32,003 bases of DNA, from the NCBI GenBank assembly GCA_009692615.1, contig SHYW01000054.1, positions 1 through 32,003 of the forward strand, read 5' to 3'. The notes under the pieces are model-generated. The model was given only the letters and a program-made list of their open reading frames with translations, made no database searches and was not told the origin of the DNA. Shown here piece after piece: positions 1 to 8,556 of the stretch (the stretch's first letter is position 1; each line of letters begins with the position of its first letter). The stretch is from Deltaproteobacteria bacterium. GTDB taxonomy: Bacteria; Desulfobacterota; Binatia; UBA9968. A program made the position numbers and the translations under genes.

Positions 1-186
1 ACGCACACACTTGGCCTATATCGAACCAACTCCAACAAGGTGGGGTTCCGCTATGGCCAGGTTTCTAACTTACGACCTCAACCCAACGCACTACCCTGAC
101 ATAATCGCGTTGCTGTTAACATGACATATTGACGTTGCCACGACACGAACTTGGCTGCCAGGTCCGTTAAAGTGACGTGCAAGGAA
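1..186. other. Window edge, no recognised gene
   Basis: No supported gene is seen in this stretch. Two plus-strand frames stay open from the window edge for about 110 to 120 bases and then stop. They could be the tail of a gene cut by the edge, but neither peptide resembles a family I recognise. It also holds no tRNA-like fold or clear hairpin. Confidence 0.3.
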
Positions 187-834
187 CTAAGCGGCGGATT
201 GAGGTGTGTAGGTCAATTGGCGGTCAACCAGCGCCGCGAAGACCGCCAGCAAATTGTCATGGGGCCGCGCGTTGCCGTCGCTCTCTACGGCGAATAGATC
301 GATGACCTGGTGGATCGCTTCGATGGTCGAATAGAACTGCGGCCGCGGTTGGCGCCGGATGCGATAGCTCGATGGCGTCACCGGCGTGAAACTAACCGTC
401 GGCAAACGGCGCAAATTTTCGCTCAAACCGATCATCTTACGCACGCTCTTCCAAGTGCCGTCGAGAACGAAGACCACCAGCTGTTGCCGCCGCGGGAATA
501 GAGCCGCGCGTTCGCCACGATTCAAGTTCGAGAGATTGATTGAATCGGAGCTGGGATAAAGCACCACAGAAAAATTCTTTGGATCGTCGATCACCTGATT
601 GACGCGCCGGTCAGAGCTGAAATCGACGCCCTCGTTGAGTGTCGAGTTATTCAAACACAGATGGGCCATGCGGCCGGTGCCGAGGCGATGCTTCGCTTCG
701 CGCGGCTGGCTTAGAATTATAAAGCGCGGCTCGGATGCGAACGACCGGATGAGCGGGCAGTAGCAACCGCTCAGCGGCCGGCGGCAGCGCCAACAGCAAG
801 ACCGATACTCGCTCGGCACCTGAAAAGGCGTCAT
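187..834 (-). CDS. DTW-domain tRNA-uridine aminocarboxypropyltransferase (TapT-like)
   Basis: This family transfers the 3-amino-3-carboxypropyl group of S-adenosylmethionine to uridine in tRNA (acp3U) in the cytoplasm. The family signature is visible: a cysteine cluster near the N-terminus (C-x2-C, then C-x-C) and a central DGTW motif in the context FVLDGTWKS. The reading frame also opens with a TTG at 864, giving 225 residues. I prefer the ATG at 834 (215 residues), because neither start has a strong ribosome site and the conserved cysteines lie downstream of both. It follows the methyltransferase gene on the same strand after about 40 bases, so the two may be co-transcribed with comF. Older annotations call such genes only DTW-domain proteins. 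The family call is secure; the exact tRNA target is inferred. Confidence 0.85.
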   Translation of the reverse strand: MTPFQVPSEYRSCCWRCRRPLSGCYCPLIRSFASEPRFIILSQPREAKHRLGTGRMAHLCLNNSTLNEGVDFSSDRRVNQVIDDPKNFSVVLYPSSDSINLSNLNRGERAALFPRRQQLVVFVLDGTWKSVRKMIGLSENLRRLPTVSFTPVTPSSYRIRRQPRPQFYSTIEAIHQVIDLFAVESDGNARPHDNLLAVFAALVDRQLTYTPQSAA

Positions 835-876
835 TGGCGGTCCAACCGTTTCGATAGGAATCAAATTTGAAATAGT

Positions 877-1458
877 TCAGCCCAGCCTTTGTGCGACGAT
901 ACCGGCGCGAAACGACCCGCCGCCGGCATCGGGAAACTTGCCTTCGCGGTAGGAGAGAACGCGAAAGTCGTCAAAGCTTTTGAGCAGCTCGTTATGGCCC
1001 AGCAGGTAAGCGGGATTTTTCGGCTGGCCGATTTCTTTCTGGTCGATCAAATAGGTTTCGTAGATAACGTAACCGCCAATCTTCACCGCTCGCTTAATTT
1101 GTGGCATCAGCGAGCGCTGTAAGTAATTGAAGCTGACGATCAGTTGATACGCCGCCGCGCCGAGATGAACTTGCTCAAGATCGACCTGCTGCCAATCGAT
1201 GGTCAATCGTTTCGCTTCGGCGTGGCTTCGTCCAGCCGCCAATGCGACACTGGAAATATCCATGGCGACGACTTCGAAGCCCAGCTCAGCAAGATAAAGC
1301 GCATTTCTCCCCTTGCCGCAGGCCAGATCCAACGCGCGCCCGCGCGGCACCGGCCAAGCATCGGCTTCGATCATCTGGCGCAAAAAGCTCGCCGGCTCCT
1401 CGCCAACCTGCGACTGCGCATGCTGCGTATCCCATCTAACTTCATCGTCCCTAGACAT
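877..1458 (-). CDS. Class I SAM-dependent methyltransferase (TehB/UbiE-like fold)
   Basis: A 193-residue cytoplasmic protein with a clear S-adenosylmethionine binding motif I, LDLACGKGRN at residues 43-52. An acidic motif II, VVAMDIS, follows at about 63-69. The compact single-domain layout resembles TehB-like or UbiE-like methyltransferases; the substrate cannot be read from sequence. The ATG at 1458 is preceded by GGAG six bases upstream, which supports the start. It lies 19 bases after comF on the same strand and ahead of the DTW gene, suggesting a small three-gene unit. A role in RNA or metabolite methylation would fit the neighbour, but this is only contextual. Confidence 0.85.
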   Translation of the reverse strand: MSRDDEVRWDTQHAQSQVGEEPASFLRQMIEADAWPVPRGRALDLACGKGRNALYLAELGFEVVAMDISSVALAAGRSHAEAKRLTIDWQQVDLEQVHLGAAAYQLIVSFNYLQRSLMPQIKRAVKIGGYVIYETYLIDQKEIGQPKNPAYLLGHNELLKSFDDFRVLSYREGKFPDAGGGSFRAGIVAQRLG

Positions 1459-1477
1459 GCTTTACTCCATCGGCAGT

Positions 1478-2245
1478 TTAGTAAACCGCGCGCGCCAACG
1501 TGAGCACGTAGACTTCCTTGGCGCCGCCGCGCTTGAGCGTTCGGCTGCACTCGTTCACCGTCGCACCGGAAGTATAAACATCGTCGACCAACAAAACGAT
1601 TTTGCCTTTAACCGACTTGTCCGGATGGAGCGCGAAGGCGCCGCGCACGTTGCGCCGCCGCTCATCTTCCGGCAATTGGGTTTGCGGCGGCGTTTCTTTG
1701 GCGCGCTGGAGAATGAACGGGTCCACCGGCAATCCATAGGCGCGGCCAACTTGTTTGGCCAGTAATAGAGATTGATTGAAGCCGCGCCAGCGCAATCTTT
1801 TCGTATGCAGCGGCACGGGCACGATCAGATCGGCTTGGCAGGCGGCGAGAAATTCTCCGCAGCCGCGCGCCAGCAGCCGGCCCAGCGGCTTGCCAAGGGA
1901 CACCTTGCGGCCGTATTTATATTTCTGCACCACTTGGCGCAGCGGATGTTCGGCCAACTCTTCTCTCGGATAACAGGCCCAAGCGCGCGCCGCGGCAAAA
2001 CGCGGCGGCCGCTCCAGGCAAACGCCGCAAGTGTGATCGTCGCCGCTGGCATCGAGAAACGGCCGGCCGCAAACGTTACACAATGGGTGGGCCACCAGTT
2101 GAATCTGTTCCCAACAAGGAGTGCAGAAAAACTCCGCGTCCCGGCCGTCGATCCTTCCCGCGCACGCGCGGCAGCGGGGCGGATAAAGCCAGTCGATCAG
2201 CCAATCGAAGCGCTCGGAAAAGTTTGGTCTTGCCGCAAGTTCCAT
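1478..2245 (-). CDS. ComF family phosphoribosyltransferase-like protein
   Basis: A 255-residue protein of the ComF/GntX type, related to DNA-uptake helper proteins. The N-terminal third holds four cysteine pairs (C25/C28, C41/C44, C56/C59, C73/C76), typical of the double zinc ribbon. The C-terminal half is a type I phosphoribosyltransferase fold, with the PRPP loop LLVDDVYTSGAT near residues 217-228. An in-frame ATG exists at 2353, but that extension would run into the creatininase upstream region. The ATG at 2245 has GGGGTG just upstream and starts right before the zinc ribbon. ComF proteins support competence in some bacteria and are of unknown function in most. A decayed second copy lies at about 4215-4463. 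Confidence 0.9.
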   Translation of the reverse strand: MELAARPNFSERFDWLIDWLYPPRCRACAGRIDGRDAEFFCTPCWEQIQLVAHPLCNVCGRPFLDASGDDHTCGVCLERPPRFAAARAWACYPREELAEHPLRQVVQKYKYGRKVSLGKPLGRLLARGCGEFLAACQADLIVPVPLHTKRLRWRGFNQSLLLAKQVGRAYGLPVDPFILQRAKETPPQTQLPEDERRRNVRGAFALHPDKSVKGKIVLLVDDVYTSGATVNECSRTLKRGGAKEVYVLTLARAVY

Positions 2246-2370
2246 AACGCACCCCAGTCTATCAAATCCGCGCTCCAACTGGGAAAGCAAAAAACCGGCG
2301 GCCGATCTCCGAATTGACGGGGAACATACGGCCATGATAGCTGACGTAATCATTAACTTGGGAGATCAAC

Positions 2371-3111
2371 ATGAAGCTCGCCGAATTGCATTGGCCGGAA
2401 GTAAAACAGCTAAACCGTGAGAACACTGTTGCCGTCATTCCCGTCGGCTCGATGGAACAGCATGGACCGCACCTGCCCTTTTCGGTGGACATTCACGTTT
2501 CCTCACGTATCGCCGAAGAGCTCGAAAAGCGCATGCCGGAAATCCTTCTAGTGCCGTCCATCTGGACGGGAGTCTCGGCACATCATATGGACTATCCCGG
2601 CTCAATTACACTGCGCGCGAGAGTCTTCATCGATCTGCTGCACGACGTCTGCGCGTCGCTGCATCACCATGGATTCCGTGAAATCGTATTGCTCAACGGC
2701 CACGGCGGTAACCGTTCGAGCTTAGAGGTCTTGGGGCAGGAGCTCTTCGTCGAATTCGGACTAACGGTCAATACCCTAGCCTATTGGGACCTCGTGCCTG
2801 ACTTAGTCAAGTCGCTGAAAAAAACTAAATCCACTGGCATGGGCCACTCCGGCGAGCTGGAAACATCCTTGATGCTTTACTTGGCGCCACATCTTGTGAA
2901 TCAGAAAGAAATTCCCCAGGGCGAGCTAGGCATCGAAGCACCCGGCCCGACAACCGGCATTAAGCGCTACGTCAACATGAAAGAGCACTCGATTCCGGGC
3001 GTCATCGGCATGCCCTCGGCGGCGACTGCGGAGATCGGCAAGAAACTCTACGATGGCGCCCTCGACGCCCTGGAGAAAGCCATGCGGGCACTACAACAGC
3101 AGCATCACTAG
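2371..3111 (+). CDS. Creatininase family amidohydrolase
   Basis: A 246-residue protein of the creatininase (creatinine amidohydrolase) superfamily, metal-dependent hydrolases of cyclic amides or related C-N bonds. Metal-binding elements are present in order: GSMEQHGPHLP (residues 26-36, E29 and H31), D40, GHGGN (110-114) and GHSGELETS (158-166). The length is normal for the family. The start is supported by GGGAG seven bases upstream. It is divergent from comF and convergent with a solute-binding protein gene only 23 bases away. The family also includes members acting on formamides and on the mycofactocin precursor, so creatinine itself should not be assumed. The adjacent binding protein hints that it may hydrolyse an imported compound; this is inference. 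Confidence 0.88.
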   Translation: MKLAELHWPEVKQLNRENTVAVIPVGSMEQHGPHLPFSVDIHVSSRIAEELEKRMPEILLVPSIWTGVSAHHMDYPGSITLRARVFIDLLHDVCASLHHHGFREIVLLNGHGGNRSSLEVLGQELFVEFGLTVNTLAYWDLVPDLVKSLKKTKSTGMGHSGELETSLMLYLAPHLVNQKEIPQGELGIEAPGPTTGIKRYVNMKEHSIPGVIGMPSAATAEIGKKLYDGALDALEKAMRALQQQHH

Positions 3112-3134
3112 AAAGATCGCTGCAGCCGTCCGCG

Positions 3135-4160
3135 CTATTTCTTAAAAATCTTGCCGTATTTTTCGCCCAGCTGTTTGTATTCGCTCTCGCTTCGCTGAAT
3201 CGATTCCACGAATTTGATAGCACTGGCATCTTTGAGCGGTGGCGCGACACCGCGCAGATTGACGAACTCACAATCCTTGGCCAGCGCTTCCATGCTCTCT
3301 TTGCTGTACCAGTGATCAATAAATAGCTTGGCGGCGTTCGGATTGGCGGACTTCGAACCGACCGCGATATAATTGGTTTCTCCCAGGTAAGCCGGCAGAC
3401 GCACGTAGTCGAGCGGGACGCCGTTCTTCCCCATGTCACAGACGTATTTGATGTAGGCGATTCCGATCGGCTTTTCCCCGGAAGCGATCGCTTCCACCGC
3501 CGGAGTTAGGGAACGGTGCAATAACGGCCGGCTCGCCGCCAACCGCTGGACATACTCATCCTCTTTCGCACGATCGCCGAGCACAAGATGTAAACTCGCC
3601 AACCAGCGCACCATCGAGGAGTGCGATAGCGGGTCGGACATGGTGGTCTTGCCGTCCCACTTGGGATCGACATAATCCCAATAAGATTTGGGCGCTTCAG
3701 CGGCACTGACCAAACGCGTGTTGTAGACAAAGCCAATGATCGAGCTGCGGTAGTTGGGACTGAAAAATGGGTGGTGAAACTGCTTGTCGAAGTTCTTACT
3801 TTCGGGGGTCTGATATTTGAGAAACATGCCGTCCTTACGCATGATCTCCATGGCGTCGACGCCGGTAAAGAAAACATCCCAACCCACCTTTCCCTGACGA
3901 AATTCGGCAATCGCCCGCTCCATCACGGCGGTCGTCGAGGCCCGCCAGTAGGTTATCTTGATCGCGGGAAACTTCTTCTCGAAGCCACCCAACACCTCTT
4001 TCATGACTTCTTCTTGGAGCGAGCCATAGATGGTCACTTTGCCTTCCTTCTTAGCTCCCTCGATAATCGCTTTCGCTTGGCCGTGCGCAGGCATCAGACT
4101 GACTCCGAAAACCAACAAAGAGACAATCGCAAAGCGCAACACTTGAATTTGGGCTTTCAT
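3135..4160 (-). CDS. Iron(III)-type extracellular solute-binding protein (orphan)
   Basis: A 341-residue periplasmic binding protein of the Fbp/extracellular solute-binding family 1 type. A signal peptide with a hydrophobic stretch of about 16 residues ends near MPAHGQA. The mature part begins with the usual pattern of 'EGAKKEGKVTIYGS'. A GTG at 4172 opens the frame four codons earlier, but GGAGG sits just ahead of the ATG at 4160, which I take as the start. No permease or ATPase gene lies beside it, so it must borrow a membrane partner or serve another role. In these lineages such proteins probably bind organic anions or metal chelates rather than free iron. It converges with the creatininase gene. 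Confidence 0.88.
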   Translation of the reverse strand: MKAQIQVLRFAIVSLLVFGVSLMPAHGQAKAIIEGAKKEGKVTIYGSLQEEVMKEVLGGFEKKFPAIKITYWRASTTAVMERAIAEFRQGKVGWDVFFTGVDAMEIMRKDGMFLKYQTPESKNFDKQFHHPFFSPNYRSSIIGFVYNTRLVSAAEAPKSYWDYVDPKWDGKTTMSDPLSHSSMVRWLASLHLVLGDRAKEDEYVQRLAASRPLLHRSLTPAVEAIASGEKPIGIAYIKYVCDMGKNGVPLDYVRLPAYLGETNYIAVGSKSANPNAAKLFIDHWYSKESMEALAKDCEFVNLRGVAPPLKDASAIKFVESIQRSESEYKQLGEKYGKIFKK

Positions 4161-4214
4161 GGGGACCTCCACGGCAAGACTGTTTTAGATCGAGTCGGAT
4201 TGGGAATATCAAAC

Positions 4215-4463
4215 TCAGCTGGTTTTTGCCAAGGTCATAGCGTAGACATCCTGGGCTCCGGTGCGCTTCAAGGTTCGGCTACATTCGTTAATCGGCGCGC
4301 CGCAGGCATGAATGTCAGCGGCAACGGCCAATCAATGGGATAATTGAAACGGCCCGGCGACGTTGAAGATGAATTCGGCGCCATAAAGCCGAGCCGACTC
4401 GATCGAAAACGGTTTGAATTTCGAGCGAAATGCGCTGGCAACGAGAAACGGGACACCAGAAAG
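4215..4463 (-). pseudogene. Decayed ComF C-terminal fragment
   Basis: Reading the minus strand in the frame that stops at 4215-4217 gives a peptide closely like the end of the intact ComF at 1478-2245. Both share NECSRTLKR, followed by GAQDVYAMTLAK here against GAKEVYVLTLAR there. Upstream, ADIHACGAPI matches DDVYTSGATV, and NVAGPFQL matches NVRGAFAL. An in-frame stop at 4332-4334 and loss of the residues between those blocks show that it cannot make a working enzyme. The PRPP loop is ruined. The frame is open back to a stop at 4464-4466, but homology beyond about 4370 is weak, so the left boundary of decay is uncertain. It lies directly downstream of gpmI. Confidence 0.75.
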
Positions 4464-6008
4464 CTAGGAATCAAGAATCAGCGACCTGCCCGTCATCTCC
4501 ACTGGCTGAGGCAAACCGAGAAGCTGCATGACCGTCGGCGCGACATCGATCGCGGTGCCTTGATTGAGCCGGCAGTAACGATGCTCTTCATCGATCAAAA
4601 TCACCGGTACCAGATTGGTGGTGTGCGCCGTGTGCGGCATGCCGGTGTCGTAGTCGATGAGCTGCTCGATGTTGCCGTGGTCGGCGGTGATGATGATTTT
4701 ACCTTTTTTTCCGAGCACGGCGTCGACCACTTTGCCCAAACACTCGTCGATCACTTCCACCGCTTTGACCGAAGCTTCGAAGTTGCCCGTGTGGCCGACC
4801 ATGTCGGCGTTGGCGTAATTGGCGATCACCATACCGACATCTTGCTCGCGCAAATATTTTACCAGCGCTTCGGTCAGCGGCCGGGCGCTCATCTCCGGTT
4901 TCAAGTCGTAGGTCGCGACATCTTTGGGCGACGGGATGAGAATCCGTTCTTCACCGGGATATTTTTTTTCCTCGCCGCCGTTGAAGAAATAAGTCACATG
5001 CGCGTACTTCTCGGTCTCGGCGATGCGCAATTGCTTCACCCCCGCCTGGCTCGCCACTTCGCCAAGAATTTTGCGAATCTCGCGCGGCTGATAGGCGACG
5101 GGAAAGTTAAATGTTTCGTCATATTGCGTCATGGTCGTGTAGCTCGCCAGTTTAACGTAGCGTTGGCGCGGGAAATCGTTGAAATCGCCATCCATCAAAG
5201 CGCGCGACAATTCCCGCGCCCGGTCGGCGCGAAAGTTAAAAAAGATCACGCCGTCGCCGTCGCGCATGAGCCCATCGGGAGCCACGTCGGTAATAACTGT
5301 TGGCAGGACGAATTCGTCGGTGATCTTTGCTTTGTAACTGGCGCGAATCGCATCCAACGCGGACGGCGCCTGGTTGCCGATCCCTTGGGTCAGACAAACG
5401 TAAGCTTTCTCGACCCGGTCCCAACGTTTGTCCCGATCCATGGCATAATAGCGGCCACTCACGGTGGCGATTTTCACGTTGGGAAATTGCGTCAACTTGC
5501 CGTTCAGATCGACCATGAACTGTTCGGCGCTATTGGGCGCCGTGTCGCGGCCGTCGAGAAACAGATGGAGAAACACTTGGTCGAGCTGCTCGCGCTTGGC
5601 CATTTCCAAGATCGCCGCCAAGTGTAGCTGATGACTGTGCACGCCGCCGTCGCCGAGCAGCCCCATCACGTGCAATCTATTGCTCGTCGCTTTGGTCTTA
5701 CGCAGCGCGTCCAACAAAACTTTATTGTGATAAAAAGTTTCCTCGTCGATGTCTTTATGAATCAGCGTCAAGTCTTGATAGACCACCCGGCCGGCGCCGA
5801 GGATCATGTGGCCCACTTCCGAGTTGCCCATCTGGCCCGCCGGCAGACCGACATCGACGCCCGACATGGAGAGTCTTGAATTAGGATAATCGCGCAGCAA
5901 CGCGTCGAGATGGGGCGTCGTCGCGTTGGCGATGGCATTGAATTCTTTACGCGGATTGATGCCGAAGCCGTCTAAGATAATCACAACCACGGGCTGAGTG
6001 CTGCTCAA
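4464..6008 (-). CDS. gpmI: 2,3-bisphosphoglycerate-independent phosphoglycerate mutase
   Basis: Interconverts 3- and 2-phosphoglycerate in glycolysis and gluconeogenesis, using two manganese ions and a serine phosphoenzyme. The 514 residues fit the family. The alkaline-phosphatase-like domain begins with LDGFG (D13) and contains GNSEVGH with the catalytic serine at about 63. Later motifs include DGRDT, YYAMDRD, FFNFRADRARE, NYANADMVGHTG and the metal-binding TADHGN near the C-terminus. The start is a TTG at 6008, chosen because AAGGA lies eight bases upstream and no ATG precedes the catalytic aspartate. It is the last gene of the housekeeping block and follows rsfS after 49 bases. Confidence 0.97.
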   Translation of the reverse strand: MSSTQPVVVIILDGFGINPRKEFNAIANATTPHLDALLRDYPNSRLSMSGVDVGLPAGQMGNSEVGHMILGAGRVVYQDLTLIHKDIDEETFYHNKVLLDALRKTKATSNRLHVMGLLGDGGVHSHQLHLAAILEMAKREQLDQVFLHLFLDGRDTAPNSAEQFMVDLNGKLTQFPNVKIATVSGRYYAMDRDKRWDRVEKAYVCLTQGIGNQAPSALDAIRASYKAKITDEFVLPTVITDVAPDGLMRDGDGVIFFNFRADRARELSRALMDGDFNDFPRQRYVKLASYTTMTQYDETFNFPVAYQPREIRKILGEVASQAGVKQLRIAETEKYAHVTYFFNGGEEKKYPGEERILIPSPKDVATYDLKPEMSARPLTEALVKYLREQDVGMVIANYANADMVGHTGNFEASVKAVEVIDECLGKVVDAVLGKKGKIIITADHGNIEQLIDYDTGMPHTAHTTNLVPVILIDEEHRYCRLNQGTAIDVAPTVMQLLGLPQPVEMTGRSLILDS

Positions 6009-6057
6009 GGATATGTCCTTTCACTGGGGCTTTTCTACCGCGAGTGAGAAAGCAATT

Positions 6058-6468
6058 TTAAGGCGACAAGTTTTCGTCGGCGGTTTGAAACTGTTGGATC
6101 ATTTTGGCGTAAGCATCGGGAAGTTTCGCGCGTGGCGCATGGCCCCACAGGCCATCGAGATCGTAGAACTGGCGCACCGGTTCGTAGAAGATGTGCACGA
6201 TCACGTCGGAAAAATCCATCAACAGCCAATGGCCGCGTTGCGTCCCTTCGACCGCGAAGGGCTTGAATCCTTCTTCGATGCCGTCGTCTTCCAATCCCTG
6301 GGCGATGCTTTGCACCTGGCGGTCCGAGCGGCCCGAACAGACGATGAAATAGTCGGCGATGGATGTATGCGCGTGAACGTCCAAGACGGTCAAGTCGCAG
6401 GCTTTGCGGTCCAGCGCGGCGCGAACCAGGAGGAGAGTTTTATCCCAAGAGCTAATATTTTTTTTCAC
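6058..6468 (-). CDS. rsfS: Ribosome silencing factor RsfS
   Basis: A 136-residue protein of the RsfS/YbeB/Iojap family. It binds ribosomal protein L14 on the large subunit and blocks subunit joining when nutrients are scarce. Conserved segments are visible: DLTVLDV, ADYFIVCSGRSDRQVQSIA, GHWLLMDFSDVIVHIF and the C-terminal FYDLDGLW. The start is a GTG at 6468, ten bases after the nadD stop; no better start lies nearby and the ribosome site is weak, so translation may be coupled to nadD. Its place between nadD and gpmI is typical of the conserved cluster. Confidence 0.95.
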   Translation of the reverse strand: MKKNISSWDKTLLLVRAALDRKACDLTVLDVHAHTSIADYFIVCSGRSDRQVQSIAQGLEDDGIEEGFKPFAVEGTQRGHWLLMDFSDVIVHIFYEPVRQFYDLDGLWGHAPRAKLPDAYAKMIQQFQTADENLSP

Positions 6469-6478
6469 GGTGACACCG

Positions 6479-7135
6479 CTATGCCTGCCGGCCGGCGTAG
6501 AGGCCGCGCCGCTTGATGAACGTTTCCACTGCCGACGGGACTAAATAACGAATCGATTTCCTTTGCCGGACCAAGGCGCGGATTTCCGAAGCTGAGATGG
6601 CGATGTCGGTTAGCTCGATAAAGTGTACGCGTGTGCCGCTCCGATGCAGAAAATTGTTACGCTTGGAATCATAACAAAAGAGTTTTTTGACGGCAACGCC
6701 GGTGCCTTTGAGAGGGTTGTGCTCTTTGCTACCGGGCCGCGAGGTGACGATGAAGTTGCACAAAGAAAAAATCTCGCCAAAATCTTTCCAGGTGCCGATC
6801 TCCCGAAAGGCGTCCAGGCCGATGATGAAATAGAGCGAGTCGCCTTTCTTCAATTTGCCGGCGAACTCACGAATGGTATCGATGGAATACGACAAGCCGG
6901 GCCGAGCCAGCTCTACGGTCGAGACCGCGAAACGCGGATTGCGCGCCACGGCCAAACGCACCATGCGCAAACGGTCCTGCGCCGGCGTCGTGGTCTGGCC
7001 GCTTTTATGCGGCGGCATCGAAGCCGGAATAAAAATCACTCGATCGAGGCGATAAGTTTCGCCGACCTCTTCGGCGCTACGCAAATGGCCCCAATGAATC
7101 GGGTCGAAGGTGCCGCCGAAAATGCCGATTTTCAT
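6479..7135 (-). CDS. nadD: Nicotinate-nucleotide adenylyltransferase
   Basis: Joins nicotinate mononucleotide and ATP to form nicotinate adenine dinucleotide in NAD synthesis. The 218 residues start with MKIGIFGGTFDPIHWGHL, which holds the nucleotide-binding (H/T)xGH-type motif. ISASEIR near the C-terminus is the second adenylyltransferase signature. The frame stays open to 7315, but that extension would overlap the 3' end of proA and run through a repeat; the ATG at 7135 begins exactly at the conserved fold. The ribosome site is weak (AAAGG about 14 bases upstream). It is followed closely by rsfS. Confidence 0.95.
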   Translation of the reverse strand: MKIGIFGGTFDPIHWGHLRSAEEVGETYRLDRVIFIPASMPPHKSGQTTTPAQDRLRMVRLAVARNPRFAVSTVELARPGLSYSIDTIREFAGKLKKGDSLYFIIGLDAFREIGTWKDFGEIFSLCNFIVTSRPGSKEHNPLKGTGVAVKKLFCYDSKRNNFLHRSGTRVHFIELTDIAISASEIRALVRQRKSIRYLVPSAVETFIKRRGLYAGRQA

Positions 7136-7190
7136 TAGAACGTGAAGCGACCTTTCGGCATGCGATGGGCTGAATTGGGAAAAAGGTTTT

Positions 7191-7250
7191 TCGTCTGGCG
7201 TCTGGCGTCTGGCGTTAACTCCAAACCTAAGACGCAAGACGCTAGATAAG
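7191..7250. repeat. Intergenic hairpin with tandem-heptamer arms (proA-nadD)
   Basis: The left arm contains three copies of GTCTGGC in tandem (7193 onward). The right arm (7229-7246) is roughly the reverse complement, built from AAGACGC and AAGACGCT units. The two arms could pair over about 18 bases with a few mismatches around a loop of about 15 bases. The hairpin lies between the proA stop and the nadD start and is not followed by a T-run, so it is not a standard terminator. It shares its architecture, not its sequence, with other loci in this window. Confidence 0.75.
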
Positions 7251-7283
7251 AGCCATTTGGTCGAATTGCGATTGGTAGATTCG

Positions 7284-8549
7284 TCATTCGCGAACCTGAC
7301 CGTCGCCAAAGACAATAAACTTGGTAGTCGTCAACTCTTCCAATCCCATCGGCCCAAAAGCGTGAATCTTGCTTGTGCTGATGCCGATCTCGGCGCCCAA
7401 GCCCAGCTCGCCGCCGTCGTTGAAGCGCGTCGAGGCGTTGACGATGACCGCGGAAGAGTTGACCCGATCGATGAACTCGCGGGACTTCTGATAATTGTTC
7501 GTGACGATGGTTTCGGTGTGTTCCGAGCCGTATTTTTCGATGTGCGCGATCGCGTCGTCCATGTCTTTGACCACGCGCACGGCGAGAATCAAATCCAAAT
7601 ATTCCGCCGACCAGTCCTCCTCCGACGCCGGCTTGATTCCGGCTACCAGCGCGCAGCTCTTTTCGCAGCCGCGAATCTCGACGCCGGCAGCTCGATACTT
7701 GGCGAACATCGAAGGGAGAAACTTAGCCGCGATCGCTTCGTCAACGAGCAGCGTCTCCATGGCGTTGCACACCGACGGCCTCTGCACCTTGGCGTTGAAG
7801 CAAATCTTCTCGGCCATCTCCAGGGACGCATCGGCGTCGACATAAACATGGCACACGCCTTTGTAATGCTTGATCACGGGGATTTTCGAATTGGCCACCA
7901 CGGCGCGGATCAATTCCTCGCCGCCGCGCGGAATAATCAGATCGATATACTCTTCCAATTGCAGCAGTTCGGTCACCAGCGCGTGATCCTTGAGCTGAAC
8001 CACTTGCACGGCATCGGCCGGCACGCGCGTCTCGGCGCAGGCTTGGCGCAGCACCGCGCCGATCGCTTGATTGGAATGATGCGCTTCGCTGCCGCCACGC
8101 AGAATCACCGCGTTGCCGGATTTGAGACAGAGCGCCGCCGCGTCCGCCGTCACGTTGGGACGCGCTTCGTAGATCATGCCGATGACGCCCAGCGGAATCC
8201 GCATGCGGCCCACCTGTAAGCCGTTGGGCCGGCGCCACATCTTGACGACCTCGCGCACCGGGTCGGGCAGCGCGACCACATCGCGTAAGCCCTGCGCCAT
8301 CGCGCCGACGCGATTTGAATTGAGCGCGATGCGATCGAGCACCGCACTCGACACACCGTTGGCTTGGGCGAATGCTAAATCTTTTTTATTTTCTTCGATC
8401 AAGAAAGCGCTCTGGGCTTCGAGCTTGTCGGCCATCAGCGTCAGCGCGCGATTTTTTTCCGCCGACGACAACGGCGCCAACAGGCGCGCGGCGATCTTCG
8501 CCTGCTTGCCCAGCCGCAGGGCTTCTTGTTTTAGCGTTTGATCCGACAT
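7284..8549 (-). CDS. proA: Glutamate-5-semialdehyde dehydrogenase (gamma-glutamyl phosphate reductase)
   Basis: Reduces gamma-glutamyl phosphate with NADPH to glutamate semialdehyde, the second step of proline synthesis. The 421 residues are the usual length. Recognisable segments are GVIGMIYEARPNVT (121-134), the ALCLKSGNAVILRGGSEA region (140-156) and RPSVCNAMET with the catalytic cysteine at 261. The C-terminus GPMGLEELTTTKFIVFGDGQ is characteristic. It starts seven bases after the proB stop, so the two are surely co-transcribed. The enzyme works with the unstable product of ProB, which fits the tight pairing. Confidence 0.97.
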   Translation of the reverse strand: MSDQTLKQEALRLGKQAKIAARLLAPLSSAEKNRALTLMADKLEAQSAFLIEENKKDLAFAQANGVSSAVLDRIALNSNRVGAMAQGLRDVVALPDPVREVVKMWRRPNGLQVGRMRIPLGVIGMIYEARPNVTADAAALCLKSGNAVILRGGSEAHHSNQAIGAVLRQACAETRVPADAVQVVQLKDHALVTELLQLEEYIDLIIPRGGEELIRAVVANSKIPVIKHYKGVCHVYVDADASLEMAEKICFNAKVQRPSVCNAMETLLVDEAIAAKFLPSMFAKYRAAGVEIRGCEKSCALVAGIKPASEEDWSAEYLDLILAVRVVKDMDDAIAHIEKYGSEHTETIVTNNYQKSREFIDRVNSSAVIVNASTRFNDGGELGLGAEIGISTSKIHAFGPMGLEELTTTKFIVFGDGQVRE

Positions 8550-8556
8550 GGACGTT

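Noticed and set aside
1-120. Plus-strand edge frames as a truncated gene
   Set aside because: Short and without recognisable motifs, so no CDS is called.
2314-2342. Possible TTGACG promoter for the creatininase gene
   Set aside because: The -35 box is good, but the sequence 17 bases on (ATAGCT) is too far from a -10 box to list as a feature.
2246-2353. N-terminal extension of the ComF frame
   Set aside because: The added residues have no ComF features, whereas the ATG at 2245 has a GGGGTG site and precedes the zinc ribbon.
4344-5627. Long plus-strand open frame of 427 codons opposite gpmI
   Set aside because: It is the antisense shadow of gpmI, whose conserved motifs and length are clear; the plus frame has no recognisable family.
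7193-7214. Tandem GTCTGGC as a CRISPR-like array
   Set aside because: Units are seven bases with no spacers; it is one arm of a hairpin.
7257-8219. Plus-strand open frame of 320 codons opposite proA
   Set aside because: Shadow of proA in GC-rich DNA, no domain and no ribosome site.
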